From assembly GCA_023630585.1 (NCBI GenBank), contig CM042565.1:9380013-9444012 (forward strand): a DNA stretch of 64,000 bases, written 5' to 3'. The position numbers were made by a program, and so were the translations under genes. The notes under the pieces are model-generated. The model saw nothing but the letters and a program-made list of their open reading frames with translations, did not search any database and was not told the DNA's origin. Origin of the DNA: Cranoglanis bouderius. Lineage: Eukaryota; Chordata; Actinopteri; Siluriformes; Cranoglanididae. Below, in pieces: positions 51,230 through 64,000 of the stretch (position 1 is the first letter of the stretch; the number at the start of each line of letters is the position of its first letter).

Positions 51230-51400
51230 TTCAGTTTAATTCAGTTTTAGTCCTATAGCGCTTTTAATAATAGAAGCAGGTTTACAGAAATCGGGATGTA
51301 GATTCAGATCCACAGTGAACAAGCCAGAGGTAACAGTGGCGTGGAAAATCTCCCTGATATGACATGAGGAATAAACCAGACTCAAAAGGGAAACGGTTCT
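51230..51400 (-). repeat. Dispersed repeat with GAATT tail, copy 2
   Basis: The reverse complement resembles 27165-27397: attcagtttaattcag tail, tagcgcttttaataatagaa, then ccagactcaaaagggaaacg. Confidence 0.65.
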
Positions 51401-51869
51401 TTTTATATATGATACAGGATAGGAGGATTTTGACAGTTCTGATGTATGTCCAGTAGGGATTTGTTTTTCTCCCCAATATCAGCTTGATGGCAAGTTGATG
51501 ATTTGAGTGAGATGTATTAGAGCAAGACTGAAACTGAAAACCACTTTTCTATAGTACATGTAGACAGAGTGCCATCCAGTGGACATTGAAAGAATGGCAC
51601 TAACCTTCTGTCCTACTACGGCTTTTGAGTCCTAAATAACGCATTTTTGCCAAAAGTACTCTAAATAACATGTATACATTCTACAAGAAATAATCAGAAA
51701 CTGTAATTCATCAAAAACTCTTAAAGAAAGGAAGTAAATATTCTCAGATGACATGCCAAATCACATTTGAAGTGGGTGAAAGCTGGACATTACATACAGG
51801 CAATTCTAGAAGTATTGACACTCTAATACTAGAAATGTATCACATGCAATGAGAGATATTAACAGTGTG

Positions 51870-52369
51870 GCTTTATTTTAACACATTTTTTAAACATTTA
51901 AGTGGCGAAATTTTATTTTATTTTATTTTTCTTTCAGAAAATGCTTGTTTTATATTTATCGATGGATCTTTCATAGCTTCTTTAGCCTTAAGTTTGTGCA
52001 TGTGGACTCCTCTTAGACTAGAAGAGGTTTCAAATCTGGAGACTGAGATGGTTATTGCAAAATTTTGTGATTTTGTGTCCCACAACCATTTCTGTGTTGA
52101 CTTGAATACATGTCATACTTTTGCTGATCCATCTATAGCCAAGTATGAACCTCCTGGAAGAGGCAACCAGGTTTTAGGTTGAAATAAATCCTGTTATTGA
52201 GTGAAATGTAGCTTCTAGCTACAACACAGCCCCAAAACATCAAGGATCCACCTGCATATTTTACATCATGCTTTTCCCCCATTTTCTTAAAGGGTGTCAA
52301 TAAATTTATGAGTTTCTGAAGATTCATAGGATGCAATGTTTTTACCTCACCAGTTGGAGGAATGCTTAC
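51870..52369 (-). mobile_element. Degraded Tc1 fragment next to p2rx1 exon
   Basis: On the minus strand VKYAGGSLMFWGCVVARS (about 52260-52200) resembles VKYGGGSLMFWGCFSARG of family A transposase. No TIRs remain; the left limit is uncertain. Confidence 0.6.
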
Positions 52370-63613
<11,244 letters not shown>

Positions 63614-64000
63614 CTGAAACACAGACACATTACTACTATTACAGTGACAACATACACATTGTGAAGGTGCGTGTGAGTGTACATGTGTGCGTGTGTAGGG
63701 GTGGAGCTGAAATCTGAAGCTGTGTAACATCCTGACATAGAAATGTATTTGATTACCAAGGCATCAAATTACTATTCAAATGTGTTCAGAAATAACTTTG
63801 CATTGTTGAATAGACTGATGCAAATGTGACATCCAAATGAACTTTACATCATTTGTACAAGGGAGTGCTTAAAATATCGGTACTGAATTCATTATTGATA
63901 AACAAGAGATCTTTGTTTTTCCCAAGATGTCTGTCTCACCAGTTTAGTTACAATTTCTTTAGATATCATAGTAAACAATCTGATTTATAAGAATTATAAA
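63614..64000. other. p2rx1 intron at right window edge
   Basis: AT-rich; the preceding P2X exon (expected to contain a TN..VT.NQ-type motif) is not visible here. Confidence 0.6.

Larger units (their letters stand above)
37962..52369. other. Intergenic region between convergent camkk1 and p2rx1
   Basis: It includes the camkk1 3' UTR (end unknown) and probably the missing last p2rx1 exon. Besides listed repeats it has (AC)n at 38933-38959, a T tract at 47459-47486, and AT-rich DNA at 41000-43050, 44100-46260, 46600-48500 and 50520-51230 with no supported gene. Confidence 0.6.

Overview
The window looks like vertebrate nuclear DNA, most likely from a ray-finned fish. It holds two intron-rich protein-coding genes in convergent orientation, AT-rich introns, many microsatellites and a dense load of Tc1/mariner-type transposons. 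The Tc1 family mix would suit a catfish or related teleost, but that is an inference. No prokaryotic or CRISPR-like features are present, and I see no previously undescribed system. The interest is in exon structure and nested transposons.

Gene 1 (+ strand, 891-37961) is the 3' part of camkk1, calcium/calmodulin-dependent protein kinase kinase 1. Ten exons were built by hand from splice sites and reading phase. They start at the kinase hinge with a 22-nt microexon, pass through the HRD, DFG and APE motifs, and end with the calmodulin-binding/autoinhibitory segment and an acidic tail. Earlier exons (N-terminus, glycine loop, catalytic lysine) lie to the left of the window. A 48-nt exon (36443-36490) is in frame whether included or skipped, so it may be an alternative cassette.

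Gene 2 (- strand, 63613-52370) is a P2X receptor subunit, best called p2rx1. Eight exons run from the cysteine-rich ectodomain through the ATP-binding NFR and K motifs to TM2 and the YxxxK tail motif. The exons for the N-terminus, TM1 and the first ectodomain segment are to the right of the window, and no final C-terminal exon was found. CAMKK1 and P2RX1 are also neighbours in human (17p13, from memory), which supports both names.

Layout. 1-891: intron and microsatellites. 913-8428: camkk1 intron with a Tc1 copy split by an RTE-type LINE, a TIR element carrying a SINE, and a TTAA-flanked MITE. 8518-16211: intron with four Tc1-type elements (one nested in a Sleeping Beauty-like relic) and a SINE. 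16412-22191: intron with a palindromic MITE, a long GT microsatellite and a hAT-like element. 22192-26467: compact group of five exons. 26468-36442: long intron with a three-level transposon nest whose innermost Tc1 carries an uninterrupted 321-codon transposase. 37962-52369: intergenic, with a TTAA element, minisatellite-like DNA, a mariner MITE and a Tc1. 52370-63613: p2rx1, whose introns hold a second copy of the innermost Tc1 family, a SINE, a foldback element and a hAT MITE.

The two genes share Ca2+ biology (P2X1 admits Ca2+; CaMKK1 is activated by Ca2+/calmodulin), but nothing in the sequence shows that they work together.
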